Shown: positions 16,924-27,359, counted from the first letter of the stretch. The stretch: 32,705 nt of DNA from an uncultured Veillonellaceae bacterium (GCA_902773295.1 CACYDT010000058.1:1-32705); one strand, 5' to 3'. Program-made: numbers and translations. Notes: generated by a model not told the origin, from the letters alone.

Positions 16924-17609
16924 TTCGTTTCCTCCCCCGCCTTCCGGCGAATCTCCTGCAAATAGGGCAGCATATGGCATTCCAGGTTCGCTTCCAGTTC
17001 CGAAAGCTCATTGGAATCGAAAGAATATGTGACCACTGGGATGTTTCTGATACGTGCCTCCCCGAAAAATTCATCACGGAAGATATTATAATAGATTGTG
17101 AAATTGCTGGCAATGCCGAAATCCACATAATCGAAGACAATATACGACCCGTTGTTGATGCGGACAGGCTCCGACGGACGGATGAAAAGCCGGAAGCCCT
17201 CTGCCTCCGAAGGAAGATTCTTTCCATACTCCCATTCCATGACCCCCTTTTCCAGAAGCAGGCTCGTCACTGTCTTAGGGTTGAATTCCGCCAGGTCGCG
17301 AAGCATCGGCTCAAAATGCTGGTGCAAGAGCTTCTCGAATTCCCGGAAATTTCCCGTGACGAACTCGATATGGCAGAACTCGATGAGCCCGATCTGCACC
17401 CTTACCTTGTATTCCTTGGTCTCTTCATGGAAATAGACGGTAGCGCTGCGGTGCGTATCCTCGTTCGCATAACCATAAAGATCATAGATATCTCCCTCAA
17501 CGCGCAGGATTTTCTGCAGATGGAACCCAAACCATTCCGAAGGCAGTTCCTCAAGGTATTTCCAAGCGGCAATCTCTTTCTCCACACGTTCTTTCGTTGC
17601 ATCTTTCAA
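16920..17609 (-). CDS. Conserved-looking protein of unknown function
   Basis: About 229 aa. I do not recognise a family. Sequence is soluble, rich in aromatic and acidic residues, without signal peptide or membrane segment: an N-terminal helix (KERVEKEIAAWKYLEEL), a beta-rich middle (SATVYFHEETKEYKVRVQIG) and a C-terminal half with YIVFDYVDFG. The open frame reaches 17738 inside pyrE, but no good start lies there. GGGAG lies nine bases before the TTG at 17609, which also clears the pyrE hairpin. Its stop overlaps the GTG of the NA37 gene, so the two are likely to work together or at least be co-expressed. It follows the pyr operon by 71 bases. Confidence 0.75.
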   Translation of the reverse strand: MKDATKERVEKEIAAWKYLEELPSEWFGFHLQKILRVEGDIYDLYGYANEDTHRSATVYFHEETKEYKVRVQIGLIEFCHIEFVTGNFREFEKLLHQHFEPMLRDLAEFNPKTVTSLLLEKGVMEWEYGKNLPSEAEGFRLFIRPSEPVRINNGSYIVFDYVDFGIASNFTIYYNIFRDEFFGEARIRNIPVVTYSFDSNELSELEANLECHMLPYLQEIRRKAGEETK

Positions 17610-17640
17610 GCCATGGATCTCCCTTCCCAGTGACAATTTG

Positions 17641-17665
17641 AAAGGGCGTCGCTTCCGCAACGCCC
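17641..17665 (-). terminator. Hairpin at the end of the pyr operon
   Basis: On the minus strand GGGCGTTGC-GGAA-GCGACGCCC (17644-17665) makes a 9-bp GC-rich stem with one wobble pair and a GGAA tetraloop. Only TTT follows directly, then CAAATTG, so it may be a leaky terminator or an RNA 3'-end stabiliser. It lies 15 bases past the pyrE stop and before the unknown gene. Confidence 0.6.
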
Positions 17666-17680
17666 GAAAACATCGGTTCC

Positions 17681-18256
17681 TTATTTTCCTGTCCGTCCCC
17701 TCTTGGTCATGGGGATGCCTTCTTTGCAAAGAGGACATTCCTCCGGGGCATACGTTTCCACATCCATGTGCAGGAGCGCAGTGCAGGGGATGTCCCCGAA
17801 CTTCGCCTTTCCTCCGCTTCGATCCACGAGCATGCTGACGGCCACGGGAATCCCCCCATGCTCCTTCACTACGTCGATGACCTCCTGGATAGAGCCGCCC
17901 GTGGTCACGACATCCTCCACAATGAGCACACGCTCCCCTTCATGGAGGCTGAACCCGCGGCGGAAGGTCATTTTTCCGTTTTCCCGCTCCGTGAAGATGG
18001 CACGGGTGCCGAGAGCCTTGCCCGTCTCATGGGCGAGAAGCACCCCGCCCGTAACAGGCCCCACCACGGTCTCGATGTCCGCATCCTTGAACTTCTCCGC
18101 CATGGCCTCGCAAAGGCGCTGGGTGTATTCCGGATGCTGCAATACATTGAACTTCTCCACATAATGCGGGCTGTGAAGCCCGGAGGTCAGGAGAAAATGA
18201 CCGTCCATGATAGCATTTGTCTTGATGAGCAAATCCTTGACTTCTTGTTCTGTCAT
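17681..18256 (-). CDS. pyrE: Orotate phosphoribosyltransferase
   Basis: 191 aa. Joins orotate to PRPP to give OMP, the fifth step of UMP synthesis. The PRPP-binding motif VLIVEDVVTTGGS spans about 110-122. The C-terminus carries the PEECPLCKEG segment typical of the longer Firmicutes/Thermus-type PyrE, a possible metal-binding CxxC. The ATG follows the pyrF stop immediately (TGAATG), with GGAGG spaced ahead of it. Last gene of the pyr operon; expression depends on the PyrR leader about 9 kb upstream. Confidence 0.98.
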   Translation of the reverse strand: MTEQEVKDLLIKTNAIMDGHFLLTSGLHSPHYVEKFNVLQHPEYTQRLCEAMAEKFKDADIETVVGPVTGGVLLAHETGKALGTRAIFTERENGKMTFRRGFSLHEGERVLIVEDVVTTGGSIQEVIDVVKEHGGIPVAVSMLVDRSGGKAKFGDIPCTALLHMDVETYAPEECPLCKEGIPMTKRGRTGK

Positions 18257-18970
18257 TCAGGCGTCCTCCATTTCCTTTATCATCTTCTCTGCCGCTTCCC
18301 TTGGATGCTCCGCAGCGCGGATGGGGCGCCCCACCACCAGATGGGTTGCGCCGTTCCTGAGCGCTGCCGCAGGTGTCGCGATGCGATTTTGGTCATCCAT
18401 GGATGCCCCTGCCGGTCGGATGCCAGGGGTCACGATGAGAAAATCCGCCCCGCATGCCTCCCGTATGGCGGCGGCTTCCTGCGGGGAAGCCACAACACCG
18501 TCCAGCCCTGCCTCCTTTGCCAGTCCGGCAAATCGCAGGACTTGATCCCCGATTTCCGACGTATGCCCCATCCTCCGCCATTCCTCCGGGCTGATGCTCG
18601 TGAGCACCGTGATGGCGATGAGCTTGGGGCATTCCATGCCCTGCTCTTCGGCGGCAGCATGGAGCGCCTCAGCGGATTTCTTCATCATGGCATAGCCGCC
18701 CCCGGCATGGACATTCAGGATGTCCGCCCCTAGCCCCATGAGGGAGCAGAGCCCTCCTGCCACGGTATTGGGAATATCGTGGAGCTTCAGATCGAGAAAG
18801 ACCTTTTTCCCCTTTTCCTTCAGATAGGAAACCACAGGTGCCCCCACGCTGTAGAAAAGCTCCATGCCCACCTTGTAGTAGCTCACACTTTCCCCGAGCT
18901 CATCCACGAGAGATTTAGCATCTTCCATGGTATGCACGTCCAATGCAACAATCAACCGATCATCATGCAC
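18257..18970 (-). CDS. pyrF: Orotidine 5'-phosphate decarboxylase
   Basis: About 238 aa. Decarboxylates OMP to UMP. A TIM-barrel enzyme with the catalytic Asp-Lys-Asp tetrad segment DLKLHDIPNTV (D60, K62, D65) and the phosphate-binding TPGIRP near the C-terminus. Start: GTG at 18970 has AAAGGGG in good position and gives the usual N-terminus (MHDDRLIVALDV). ATG at 18988, which overlaps the pyrD stop as ATGA, is a close alternative that adds six residues. The open frame extends to 19291 only because it runs through pyrD. Confidence 0.97.
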   Translation of the reverse strand: MHDDRLIVALDVHTMEDAKSLVDELGESVSYYKVGMELFYSVGAPVVSYLKEKGKKVFLDLKLHDIPNTVAGGLCSLMGLGADILNVHAGGGYAMMKKSAEALHAAAEEQGMECPKLIAITVLTSISPEEWRRMGHTSEIGDQVLRFAGLAKEAGLDGVVASPQEAAAIREACGADFLIVTPGIRPAGASMDDQNRIATPAAALRNGATHLVVGRPIRAAEHPREAAEKMIKEMEDA

Positions 18971-18984
18971 ATCTTCCACCCCTT

Positions 18985-19902
18985 TCATCCACAGTTCACT
19001 TTGCCGACCAATTCGCGGATATTCGAAAGCTTCTTCTCCTGCAAGTAGCTTTCCAGTCCTTCGATGATCTCCATCGTCACATGGGGATTGACGAAATTCG
19101 CTGTCCCCACGGCCACGGCGGAAGCGCCTGCCAAGAAGAACTCCACGGCATCCTGCCAGGAAGAAATCCCCCCCATGCCGATGATAGGAACCTTGACTGC
19201 CTGCGCAACCTGCCAGACCATCCGAAGAGCCACGGGCTTCACGCAAGGACCGGAAAGCCCTCCCGTGATATTGCCAAGAGTCGGCCTCCATGTATGGATG
19301 TCAATCTCCATGCCCATGAGGGTGTTGATGAGGGAAATCGCATCCGCGCCCGCATCTTCCACAGCCCTTGCCATGAGGACAATATCCGTGACATTTGGGG
19401 AAAGCTTCAGGATTACGGGTTTCTTCGTCCATTTCTTCGCCGCTCGCACCACAGCGGCAGCCGCCTTGGGATCCGTGCCGAAGACAATGCCCCCGTCCTT
19501 CACATTGGGACAGGACACATTGAGCTCGATAGCCGCCACACCGGGAACATCCAGCATTTCGGCAAGGAGGCCGTACTCCTCTACCGTCGTACCCGAGATA
19601 TTCACGATGACATTCATCCGGTACTTGGCAAGGCGCGGCAGGGTCTCCCGCAGGAAAACCTCTACCCCCGGATTCTCCAATCCAATGCAGTTGAGCATAC
19701 CGGACGGCGTTTCCGCAATGCGCACGCCGTCATTCCCGCGCCTGGGCTTCCAGGTGGTTCCCTTGACCATGACACCGCCCAAAAGGGAGAGATCCACGAA
19801 ATCGGCAAATTCCTCGCCGAAGCCGAAGGTTCCCGATGCCGTAAGAACAGGCGTGTTCATGGGAATGCCCATAAGCTCGGTTTTCAGCAGATTGCCGCTC
19901 AT
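18985..19902 (-). CDS. pyrD: Dihydroorotate dehydrogenase class 1B, catalytic subunit
   Basis: 305 aa. FMN-containing TIM barrel that oxidises dihydroorotate to orotate. The active-site base is Cys131 in [11 protein letters not shown], which marks class 1; Lys47 sits in the FMN-binding region. Class 1B enzymes pair with the iron-sulfur flavoprotein PyrK and use NAD+, and pyrK lies directly upstream, overlapping by four bases (ATGA). GGAGGTG five bases before the ATG fixes the start and excludes the upstream in-frame extension. Confidence 0.98.
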   Translation of the reverse strand: MSGNLLKTELMGIPMNTPVLTASGTFGFGEEFADFVDLSLLGGVMVKGTTWKPRRGNDGVRIAETPSGMLNCIGLENPGVEVFLRETLPRLAKYRMNVIVNISGTTVEEYGLLAEMLDVPGVAAIELNVSCPNVKDGGIVFGTDPKAAAAVVRAAKKWTKKPVILKLSPNVTDIVLMARAVEDAGADAISLINTLMGMEIDIHTWRPTLGNITGGLSGPCVKPVALRMVWQVAQAVKVPIIGMGGISSWQDAVEFFLAGASAVAVGTANFVNPHVTMEIIEGLESYLQEKKLSNIRELVGKVNCG

Positions 19903-20666
19903 AAGAACACCTCCTCCGCCCAGAACACGGGACCGTCCTTGCAGACCTTCTTCCTCATTCCACCCGCTGTGTCGATAGAACAGGACAAGCATGCGCCAAG
20001 GCCGCAAGCCATGCGCTTTTCCAGAGAAACCTGGCAGGGAACTCCTGCTGCCTTGGAAAGCTCCGCAGTCTTTTGCATCATGATGTCCGGGCCGCAGGCC
20101 ATGACGGCATCATAGTTCTTCGTCTCCAGAAGCTCCGGAAGCAGGGACACAGCAAAACCTTTCGTTCCCATGGAACCGTCATCTGTCGTAACATAGATTT
20201 CCCGCGCATAAAGCTCAAACAGCTTCGTCCAGAACATTTCCGAAGCATGTTTGCCTCCCATGAGGACATCCGCTTTCTTCCCCATGGACTTCGCATAGAA
20301 AAGCAGCGGGGAAAGTCCCATGCCTCCTCCGACAATCAGAGGACGTTCCACATCCATGCAAAACCCCTTCCCCAAAGGGCCCAGAACATTCACCCTTTCC
20401 CCCGGGCGAAGGCAGGAAAAAGCTGCAGTTCCCCTGCCCAATACCCGATACATAAACGTGAGCGTTCCCTTCCCCGCATCCGCATCTGCAATGCCGAAGG
20501 GACGGCGCAGGAAAATCTCTCCCCCCAGGAGCCTCATCTGGACAAAATTGCCCGGCTGGGCCACTTCGGCGATTTCCGGGCAGTGCACCGTCATACGATA
20601 CACGGCCTCTGCCATCCGTTCCTGCCCCAGAATCTCTGCATCCAAGGAAAACTTAGGCAAGACCAT
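19899..20666 (-). CDS. pyrK: Dihydroorotate dehydrogenase electron-transfer subunit
   Basis: 255 aa from the ATG at 20666, which lies inside the end of carB (14-base overlap). A ferredoxin-reductase-like protein: FAD-binding RRPFGIAD (54-61), an NAD-binding region with [11 protein letters not shown] (112-122), and a C-terminal [2Fe-2S] cluster site with C221, C226, C229 and C242. It passes electrons from PyrD's FMN to NAD+. A GTG five codons upstream could also serve as start. Confidence 0.97.
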   Translation of the reverse strand: MVLPKFSLDAEILGQERMAEAVYRMTVHCPEIAEVAQPGNFVQMRLLGGEIFLRRPFGIADADAGKGTLTFMYRVLGRGTAAFSCLRPGERVNVLGPLGKGFCMDVERPLIVGGGMGLSPLLFYAKSMGKKADVLMGGKHASEMFWTKLFELYAREIYVTTDDGSMGTKGFAVSLLPELLETKNYDAVMACGPDIMMQKTAELSKAAGVPCQVSLEKRMACGLGACLSCSIDTAGGMRKKVCKDGPVFWAEEVFL

Positions 20667-23600
20667 CACCACCGCCCACATAATCCTGAATTGCCAGGGA
20701 ATAAACCAAACGGCGCTCCCGCATGAAAGAAAGCACCCGGAGAACCTCCCATGCCGTGTCCAGGGAAGTCAGGCAGGCAATGCCATGCTCCACTGTGGCG
20801 CGGCGGATCTTGAACCCGTCCTTGGCGGAATGCCTTCCCTGAGTGAGCGTATTGATGACCATGTGGATTTTCCCTGTCTTGATCATCTGGATAATGTCCG
20901 TGCTGCGCTCATGCACTTTTCCCACCACATCGGCATCGATGCCCATGGACTGGATCGCCTTGGCCGTGCCGCTCGTAGCGACAAGGCGGAAACCCAGCTC
21001 AGCAAAAGCCTTGGCAAGCTGCTTCATCTCCTCCTTGTCCTTGTCCGCAACGGTGAAAAGGATGCACCCATGCGTGGGCACATTCGTGCCGGAACCGACA
21101 ATCGCCTTGTAAAGCGCCCTTGCGTAGTGATAGTCGATGCCCATGACCTCGCCCGTGGATTTCATCTCCGGCCCAAGGGCAATGTCCACATCCTGCATCT
21201 TCGCGAAGGAGAATACAGGAGCCTTTACCGCCACATAGGGTTTCGGCGGCACAAGCCCGGAATGATAGCCCATTTCCCTGAGCGTGCTGCCGAGAGCAAC
21301 GCGGGTCGCCACGTTAACCATCTTCACATCCGTGACCTTGGAGAGGAAAGGAACCGTACGGGAGGAACGCGGATTGACTTCGATGATGAACACCTCATCA
21401 TTTGCCACGACAAACTGGATATTGAGAAGCCCCTTGACATGGAGGGCAAGCGCCAGGCGCTTGGTATAGTCAATGATGGTGAAGATGATCTTCGAGGAAA
21501 GCGTCTGGGGCGGATAAACGGCAATGCTGTCGCCGGAATGGACACCGGCGCGCTCCACATGCTCCATGATGCCCGGAATCACCACATCCACGCCATCGGA
21601 AATGCCATCCACTTCCACTTCGGTTCCCTGCATGTAGCGGTCCACCAGAACGGGATGGTCAGGCGTGACCTTGACGGCGCGGCTCATATAGTCCCGAAGC
21701 TCGTCCTCGTTGTAGACAATCTCCATAGCCCTGCCGCCCAAGACATAGGAAGGACGCACCATGACGGGATAGCCGATGTCCGATGCCCCATGGATAGCAT
21801 CCTCAAGATTCGTGACACTGATTCCTCTGGGACGCGGGATTTTCGTCTGGGTCAGCACTTCGTCGAAGCGTTCCCTGTCCTCTGCCCTGTCGATATCGTC
21901 CACGGACGTCCCAAAGACCCTGACCCCTGCTTTCTGCAAGGATTCCGCAAGATTGATGGCCGTCTGCCCGCCGAACTGCACGATAACCCCTTCGGGCTTT
22001 TCCTTGTCGATGATATTGAGGACATCCTCCGTCGTCAATGGCTCGAAATACAGCCGGTCGGAAATATCGAAATCCGTAGAAACCGTCTCGGGATTGTTGT
22101 TGATGATGATGGCCTCGATGCCCATCTCCCTGAGCGCCCAGACAGAATGGACGGAGCAATAGTCGAATTCCACCCCCTGGCCGATGCGGATGGGGCCGGA
22201 ACCGAGAACCACCACCTTTCGGGCATGGGAGGTCTTCACCTCATCCTCCTGAGCATGGAAGGTGGAATAGTAATAAGGCGTTGCCGCCTCAAACTCTGCG
22301 GCGCAGGTGTCTACCATCTTGTAGCAGGGCAGGATATCCAGGGTCTTCCGGAGCGTGCGGATTTCATCGGCTGTCTTTCCGGAAAGCTCGGCAATGGAGC
22401 GGTCGGCAAGCCCCACGTCCTTAGCTGCCCGCAGGAGCTTCGGAGTCAGTTCCTCCTTCCCAATGCGAAGCTCGATGTCCGTGATGTTCTTGATTTTGCA
22501 GAGGAACCACTTGTCGATCTTCGTGATTTCGTGGATCTCGTCCACATCGGCAAGGCCACGGCGAAGTGCCTCGGCAATCACAAAAATGCGCTCGTCATTG
22601 ATACGGGCAAGGTTTTTCTTCACCCGCTCATCATCCCATGCATCCATTTTCTCCATGTGCAGGCGATGGACACCGATTTCCAGGGAGCGCAATGCTTTGA
22701 GAATCGCTCCTTCAAAATTCCTGTCGATGGACATGACCTCTCCCGTGGCCTTCATCTGGGTGCCAAGAGTATGATCGGCATAGATGAACTTGTCGAAAGG
22801 CCAGCGGGGGAACTTCACAACACAGTAATCAAGAGCAGGCTCGAAGCAGGCCTTTGTCTTCTGCGTCACGGCATTCGTGATCTCATCGAGAGAATATCCG
22901 ATGGCGATCTTCGCAGAAACCTTGGCAATGGGATAGCCTGTCGCCTTGGAAGCAAGAGCCGAGGAACGGCTCACGCGTGGATTGACCTCAATGACATAGT
23001 ATTGATTGCTGTTCGGGTCAAGGGCATACTGGGCATTGCAGCCTCCCTCAATGCCGAGCTCGCGGATGATGCGAAGGCTCGCGCTGCGGAGCATCTGGTA
23101 CTCATGGTCGGTAAGTGTCTGGGAAGGCGCCACGACAATGCTGTCCCCCGTATGGACACCCACGGGATCGAAATTCTCCATGTTGCAGACAGTGATACAA
23201 TTATCATTGCCGTCCCGCATAACCTCGTACTCGATTTCCTTCCATCCCGCCACACTGCGCTCGATGAGGACCTGGCCAATCATGCTGTACTTGAGCCCCT
23301 TGATGACAATCTCGATGAGCTCTTCCTCATTCTCCGCAATGCCGCCGCCCGTGCCTCCCATGGTATAGGCAGGGCGCACGATAATGGGGTAGCCGATCTC
23401 ATTGGCAAACGCCACAGCAGAGGGAACATCCTCCACGATAGTGCTCTCGGGAATCGGCTCCCCAAGTTTCTGCATGGTCTCTTTGAAAAGCTCCCTGTCC
23501 TCGGCCTTCTCGATGGCCTTTAGGGAAGTTCCCAAAAGCTCCACATGATATTTCTCCAGAATGCCCTTCTCCGCAAGCTGCACGGCGAGATTCAGCCCCG

Positions 23601-23880
23601 CCTGTCCTCCCAGTGTGGCCAGAAGCCCGTCGGGACGCTCCTTCGAAATAATCTCCTCCATGAATTCCACCGTCAGCGGCTCGATATAAACCCTATCGGC
23701 GATATGGGTATCCGTCATGATAGTGGCAGGATTGCTGTTCACCAGGACGACCTCAAGCCCCTCTTCCTTCAAGGCACGGCAGGCCTGGGAACCGGCGTAA
23801 TCGAACTCCGCCGCCTGCCCGATGATAATGGGGCCGGAGCCTATCACGATAACTTTTTGCAGATTTTCCTTCTTCGGCAC
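20653..23880 (-). CDS. carB: Carbamoyl-phosphate synthase large subunit
   Basis: 1075 aa, full length. Two homologous ATP-grasp halves: the first makes and uses carboxyphosphate (starts [22 protein letters not shown]), the second phosphorylates carbamate (starts around [20 protein letters not shown], about residue 555). A C-terminal MGS-like allosteric domain (from about residue 930) carries the usual UMP/effector site region. With CarA it makes carbamoyl phosphate from bicarbonate, glutamine and two ATP. GTG start with GGGGGAG ahead, three bases after the carA stop. Its place in the pyr operon suggests control by pyrimidines; whether a second, arginine-linked copy exists cannot be seen here. 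Confidence 0.99.
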   Translation of the reverse strand: MPKKENLQKVIVIGSGPIIIGQAAEFDYAGSQACRALKEEGLEVVLVNSNPATIMTDTHIADRVYIEPLTVEFMEEIISKERPDGLLATLGGQAGLNLAVQLAEKGILEKYHVELLGTSLKAIEKAEDRELFKETMQKLGEPIPESTIVEDVPSAVAFANEIGYPIIVRPAYTMGGTGGGIAENEEELIEIVIKGLKYSMIGQVLIERSVAGWKEIEYEVMRDGNDNCITVCNMENFDPVGVHTGDSIVVAPSQTLTDHEYQMLRSASLRIIRELGIEGGCNAQYALDPNSNQYYVIEVNPRVSRSSALASKATGYPIAKVSAKIAIGYSLDEITNAVTQKTKACFEPALDYCVVKFPRWPFDKFIYADHTLGTQMKATGEVMSIDRNFEGAILKALRSLEIGVHRLHMEKMDAWDDERVKKNLARINDERIFVIAEALRRGLADVDEIHEITKIDKWFLCKIKNITDIELRIGKEELTPKLLRAAKDVGLADRSIAELSGKTADEIRTLRKTLDILPCYKMVDTCAAEFEAATPYYYSTFHAQEDEVKTSHARKVVVLGSGPIRIGQGVEFDYCSVHSVWALREMGIEAIIINNNPETVSTDFDISDRLYFEPLTTEDVLNIIDKEKPEGVIVQFGGQTAINLAESLQKAGVRVFGTSVDDIDRAEDRERFDEVLTQTKIPRPRGISVTNLEDAIHGASDIGYPVMVRPSYVLGGRAMEIVYNEDELRDYMSRAVKVTPDHPVLVDRYMQGTEVEVDGISDGVDVVIPGIMEHVERAGVHSGDSIAVYPPQTLSSKIIFTIIDYTKRLALALHVKGLLNIQFVVANDEVFIIEVNPRSSRTVPFLSKVTDVKMVNVATRVALGSTLREMGYHSGLVPPKPYVAVKAPVFSFAKMQDVDIALGPEMKSTGEVMGIDYHYARALYKAIVGSGTNVPTHGCILFTVADKDKEEMKQLAKAFAELGFRLVATSGTAKAIQSMGIDADVVGKVHERSTDIIQMIKTGKIHMVINTLTQGRHSAKDGFKIRRATVEHGIACLTSLDTAWEVLRVLSFMRERRLVYSLAIQDYVGGGDGLA

Positions 23881-23883
23881 GGA

Positions 23884-24957
23884 TTACTCCCCCTTCGTCA
23901 GCATTTCCCAGAATTCATCAAACAGGTACATATTGTCATCCGGCCCCGGTGATGCCTCCGGATGATACTGGACGGAGAAAATGGGAAGGCTGGTATGGCG
24001 CATGCCCTCCACCGTGCCATCATTGACAGAGATATGAGTGACTTCCAGCGGGAGGTCTGCCAAAGATCTCTCGTCTACGGCATAGCCGTGGTTCTGGGAG
24101 GAGATATGGACGCGCCCGGATTTCAGATTCTTCACGGGCTGATTGGAGCCGCGATGGCCGAACTTGAGTTTATAAGTATCCGCGCCAAACGCCAGTGCCA
24201 GGAGCTGATGTCCCAGGCAGATGCCAAACATCGGCTTCTTCCCGGCAAGTTTCCTGATTTCCTCCACAGCATCCATCACATCCTTCGGATCGCCGGGGCC
24301 GTTGGAGAGGAAAATCCCATCGGGATCCATTGCCAGGATTTCCTCTGCCTTTGTACGGGCCGGAACTACGGTGAGCCTGCACCCAAGCGCATGCAGGGAA
24401 TTCAGGATATTCTGCTTCACACCGAAATCCATGCAGACCACATGGGGGGCATGTTCCCTCTCGGATTCCATGGTATAGATTTCCGGCGTCGTGACCTCCT
24501 GCACCACATCCTTCTTGATGGGAACGGCAAAGAGCTCGTCGATTTCCGTCTGTGCCGCATCATCCGGGACAAGGATGCCCTTCATCGTTCCGGCAGAGCG
24601 GATCTTCCTCGTCACGGCACGGGTATCCACACCATAGAGACAGGGGATTCCCTGTTTCGTGAGGAAGTCCGCAAGGGAAGTCTCGTAATGCCAGTTGCTG
24701 CCTTCCTCGCAGAGCTCTCCGATGATGAACCCGTTCACGAAGGACTTGCGGGACTGCATGAACACGTCCGCAATGCCGTAGTTCCCTATCATCGGATAAG
24801 TGAGCGTTACAATCTGGCGGCAATAGGAAGGATCCGTGAGGATTTCCTGATAGCCCGTCATTCCCGTATTGAAAACCACTTCGCCCGTGGCCTTGATATT
24901 GTTCAGCAAAGTTCCATGGAACTCGCTGCCATCTTCCAAAATCAGCTTGCCTTTCAA
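23884..24957 (-). CDS. carA: Carbamoyl-phosphate synthase small (glutaminase) subunit
   Basis: 357 aa. An N-terminal CPSase_sm_chain domain (1-130) and a class I glutamine amidotransferase domain with nucleophile Cys247 in GICLGHQ and His332/Glu334 in QYHPEAS. It hydrolyses glutamine and channels ammonia to CarB. The start codon is TTG, supported by GGAGGTG five bases upstream; no better ATG exists. It lies 15 bases after pyrC and 3 bases before carB. Confidence 0.98.
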   Translation of the reverse strand: MKGKLILEDGSEFHGTLLNNIKATGEVVFNTGMTGYQEILTDPSYCRQIVTLTYPMIGNYGIADVFMQSRKSFVNGFIIGELCEEGSNWHYETSLADFLTKQGIPCLYGVDTRAVTRKIRSAGTMKGILVPDDAAQTEIDELFAVPIKKDVVQEVTTPEIYTMESEREHAPHVVCMDFGVKQNILNSLHALGCRLTVVPARTKAEEILAMDPDGIFLSNGPGDPKDVMDAVEEIRKLAGKKPMFGICLGHQLLALAFGADTYKLKFGHRGSNQPVKNLKSGRVHISSQNHGYAVDERSLADLPLEVTHISVNDGTVEGMRHTSLPIFSVQYHPEASPGPDDNMYLFDEFWEMLTKGE

Positions 24958-24972
24958 AATGACACCTCCGCT

Positions 24973-26262
24973 TTATTCCACAACTTTGCCATCCTTCATG
25001 ACAACGTGTCCGTCCACAATGGTCATGACCGCCTTTCCCTTGAGCTTGCGCCCATCGAAAGGAGAATGGGTGCCTCTTGTGTAGAACCTCTTGGCATCCA
25101 CCGTCCACTCCAGTTCCGTATCAATGACCGTCACATCTGCCGGCATGCCCGCCTCGATGCTCCCGGCAGGAAGAGAAAAAACCTTTGCCGGAGCATACGT
25201 CATTTTCTTAATCAGGAAGGGAAGCTCCACCTTGCCCGTATGATAAAGGTCGGTCAGGAGAACCCCCAAGGAAGTCTCCAGTCCCGGAAATCCGCTGGGC
25301 GCATAGATGTACTCCCGATCCTTCTCCTCCGGGGCATGAGGGGAATGATCGGTCACAATCATGTCGATGGTGCCATCCTCAAGCCCTTCCAGTACGGCTT
25401 CCACATCGGCTTTCGTGCGAAGGGGCGGATTGATTTTCGTCGAAGTGTCCGTGAAGTCCACGACATCCTCTGTCATCGTCAAATGCTGCGGCGTGACCTC
25501 CGCTGTGACCCTGACCCCTCGTTTTTTCGCCTGACGCACGATATCCACGGCGCGTCCGGAGCTGATATGCGCCACATGAACCCTTGCCCCTGCATACTCC
25601 GCCAGCATGATATCCCGCATGACGGCAATATCCTCCGCCACCGTCGGGCGCCCCTTCATGCCCAGCATAGCACTCCTGTGCCCTTCGTTCATCACGCCAT
25701 CCTCCACGAGCGTCGTCTCCTCATCGTGATTGATGATGATTTTGTCAAATCCACGGAGATAATCCAGACCGTTCAGGAGAAGTTTCGCCGAGTCCACATA
25801 ATGGCCGTCATCGGAAAAGGCAATGGCACCGGCCTCCGCCATATCACCCAATTCTGCCAGTTCCTCGCCCTTCTGTCCCTTGGAGAGGGCGCCGATGATC
25901 TCGATATGGACAACCCCTGCCTCTTTCGCTCTCTCCCGAAGGGAACGGACCAATGCGGCATTGTCCACCACAGGCTTCGTATTCGGCATGGTGGCAACCG
26001 TTGTATACCCGCCCGCAGCAGCGGCCCGGGAACCGGAAGAAAAATCCTCCTTTGCCTCCTGGCCGGGCTCCCGCAAATGTACATGCATATCGATGAATCC
26101 GGGCGTTACCACCTTACCGGACACATCAAAGACCTCTGCCCCGGTTCCGTTCAGATCCCTTCCAACTTCAGCAATCTTCCCATCCTCGATGAGAACATCC
26201 AGGCATTCGTCCATCCTGTTCTTCGGGTCGATCACCCTGCCATTCTTCAGCAAAATTCTCAT
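24973..26262 (-). CDS. pyrC: Dihydroorotase (class I)
   Basis: 429 aa from the ATG at 26262. An amidohydrolase-fold enzyme that cyclises carbamoyl aspartate to dihydroorotate. Metal ligands His60 and His62 lie in DMHVHLREPG, further His in INHDEE and VAHISS segments, and an Asp in TDHSPHAPEEK near residue 300. The length and motifs match the Firmicutes class I enzyme. The ATG overlaps the pyrB stop as ATGA, with GGGAGGCAGGA just ahead. The open frame continues upstream to 26382 only through pyrB sequence. Confidence 0.98.
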   Translation of the reverse strand: MRILLKNGRVIDPKNRMDECLDVLIEDGKIAEVGRDLNGTGAEVFDVSGKVVTPGFIDMHVHLREPGQEAKEDFSSGSRAAAAGGYTTVATMPNTKPVVDNAALVRSLRERAKEAGVVHIEIIGALSKGQKGEELAELGDMAEAGAIAFSDDGHYVDSAKLLLNGLDYLRGFDKIIINHDEETTLVEDGVMNEGHRSAMLGMKGRPTVAEDIAVMRDIMLAEYAGARVHVAHISSGRAVDIVRQAKKRGVRVTAEVTPQHLTMTEDVVDFTDTSTKINPPLRTKADVEAVLEGLEDGTIDMIVTDHSPHAPEEKDREYIYAPSGFPGLETSLGVLLTDLYHTGKVELPFLIKKMTYAPAKVFSLPAGSIEAGMPADVTVIDTELEWTVDAKRFYTRGTHSPFDGRKLKGKAVMTIVDGHVVMKDGKVVE

Positions 26263-27206
26263 TCCTGCCTGCCTCCCGTCAAAACCAAAGTGAAGAGCGC
26301 CATGCGGACTGCCACGCCGTTCTGTACTTCCTCCTGGATGGCGGAATTTCCGCCATAGGCAACTTCTGGGGAAATCTCCCATCCCTTGTTCATAGGGCCG
26401 GGATGCAGGACGAGAACATCCTTCTTCGCCAGCTGCAAACGCTTGGCGTTAAGACCAAAGATGCGTGCATATTCCCGCGTTGTGGGGAAGAGCCCTCCCT
26501 TCATGCGCTCCAACTGGATGCGAAGGACTTCGATGACATCGGCATTCTCAATGGCATCCTCCACCCTGTCATGAAGGATGACCCCCGGCTCTTCCGAGAG
26601 GAAGCGCGGCAGGAGCGTCCCCGGCCCTGCAATATGAAGTTCCATCCCCATCTTCCGCATCCCCTGGATATCCGAACGGGCCACGCGGCTGTGAAGCACA
26701 TCCCCCAGGATGGCAACCTTCAATCCCTCCAGATGTCCCTTGTGCTGCTGGATGGTGAAAAGGTTCAGAAGCCCCTGGGAGGGATGTGCATGGGCGCCGT
26801 CCCCGGCGTTGAGAATCACAGGCTTCACCACCCGGGAAGCATAGGCCGCAGCTCCCTCTGCCTGATGGCGCATCACAATGGCATCCACGCCCATCGCTTC
26901 CACCGTATAAAGAGTGTCCCGAAGGCTCTCCCCCTTCACAATGCTGCTGGTTCCCGCCGTGATGTTCACTACGTCCGCCCCCAGGTACTTCCCTGCCAGC
27001 TCGAAGGATGTACGGGTACGGGTGCTCGGCTCGTAGAAGAGCGTCACAATGGACTTGCCGCGAAGAGCCGGAACCTTCTTGATATCGCGATGGATGATGT
27101 CCTTCATCCCCCTTGCCGTTTCCAGCACCAGCCGGATCTCCTCCGCCGAGAAATCCTCCAGGGCAAGGACATTCCTGCCTCTCAGGGAAATACTGTTTTT
27201 ACCCAA
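26259..27206 (-). CDS. pyrB: Aspartate carbamoyltransferase catalytic subunit
   Basis: 315 aa. Joins carbamoyl phosphate and aspartate. The carbamoyl-phosphate site STRTRTSFE and the C-terminal HPGPMNKG segment are present. No pyrI regulatory gene follows, so the enzyme is likely the unregulated trimer seen in Bacillus. Start: TTG at 27206 is eight bases after AAGGAG and is preferred; the GTG at 27215 overlaps that ribosome-binding site. First gene of the pyr operon, directly behind the PyrR-type attenuator. Confidence 0.97.
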   Translation of the reverse strand: MGKNSISLRGRNVLALEDFSAEEIRLVLETARGMKDIIHRDIKKVPALRGKSIVTLFYEPSTRTRTSFELAGKYLGADVVNITAGTSSIVKGESLRDTLYTVEAMGVDAIVMRHQAEGAAAYASRVVKPVILNAGDGAHAHPSQGLLNLFTIQQHKGHLEGLKVAILGDVLHSRVARSDIQGMRKMGMELHIAGPGTLLPRFLSEEPGVILHDRVEDAIENADVIEVLRIQLERMKGGLFPTTREYARIFGLNAKRLQLAKKDVLVLHPGPMNKGWEISPEVAYGGNSAIQEEVQNGVAVRMALFTLVLTGGRQE

Positions 27207-27228
27207 GCCAACCACTCCTTACACATAC

Positions 27229-27265
27229 AAAAAGAGCCTCCTCATGCGCAGGCACAAGAAAGCTC
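27229..27265 (-). terminator. Intrinsic terminator of the pyr attenuator
   Basis: On the minus strand 27252-27265 pairs with 27234-27247 in a continuous 14-bp stem (several G-U pairs) around a CTGC loop, followed by five T (27229-27233). It lies 23 bases before the pyrB start and ends a leader of about 130 bases. In the PyrR model it forms when PyrR-UMP holds the upstream stem-loop. Confidence 0.88.
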
Positions 27266-27308
27266 CACTTATCCCATAGAATATGAAAAGCGTACATTCT
27301 CAAAAGTT

Positions 27309-27339
27309 CCTTTCAGCCTCGCAGGACTGTGATTAAAGG
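27309..27339 (-). promoter_or_regulatory. PyrR-binding stem-loop of the pyr leader
   Basis: The minus strand at 27315-27328 reads AGTCCTGCGAGGCT, an exact match to the PyrR-binding consensus ARUCCNGNGAGGYU. An outer stem CCTTT/AAAGG (27335-27339 with 27309-27313) closes it. AGGC plus GAAAG of this element can instead pair with CTTTC...GCCT in the terminator's rising arm (27258-27262 and 27250-27253), which gives a plausible antiterminator. PyrR bound to UMP would stabilise this loop, block the antiterminator and stop transcription. Confidence 0.9.
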
Positions 27340-27359
27340 CTATTCCAGTCTTCTCTTCT

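Noticed and set aside
18989-19291. N-terminal extension of the pyrF frame
   Set aside because: It overlaps pyrD in another frame and is not like PyrF; normal starts with ribosome-binding sites lie at 18988 and 18970.
20320-23523. 1067-codon open frame on the plus strand
   Set aside because: It lies entirely antisense to pyrK/carB, whose products are unmistakable. The translation has no recognisable domain and mirrors the codon bias of the coding strand.
23962-26358. 798-codon plus-strand open frame
   Set aside because: Antisense shadow of carA and pyrC; His/Arg-rich nonsense typical of reverse reading.
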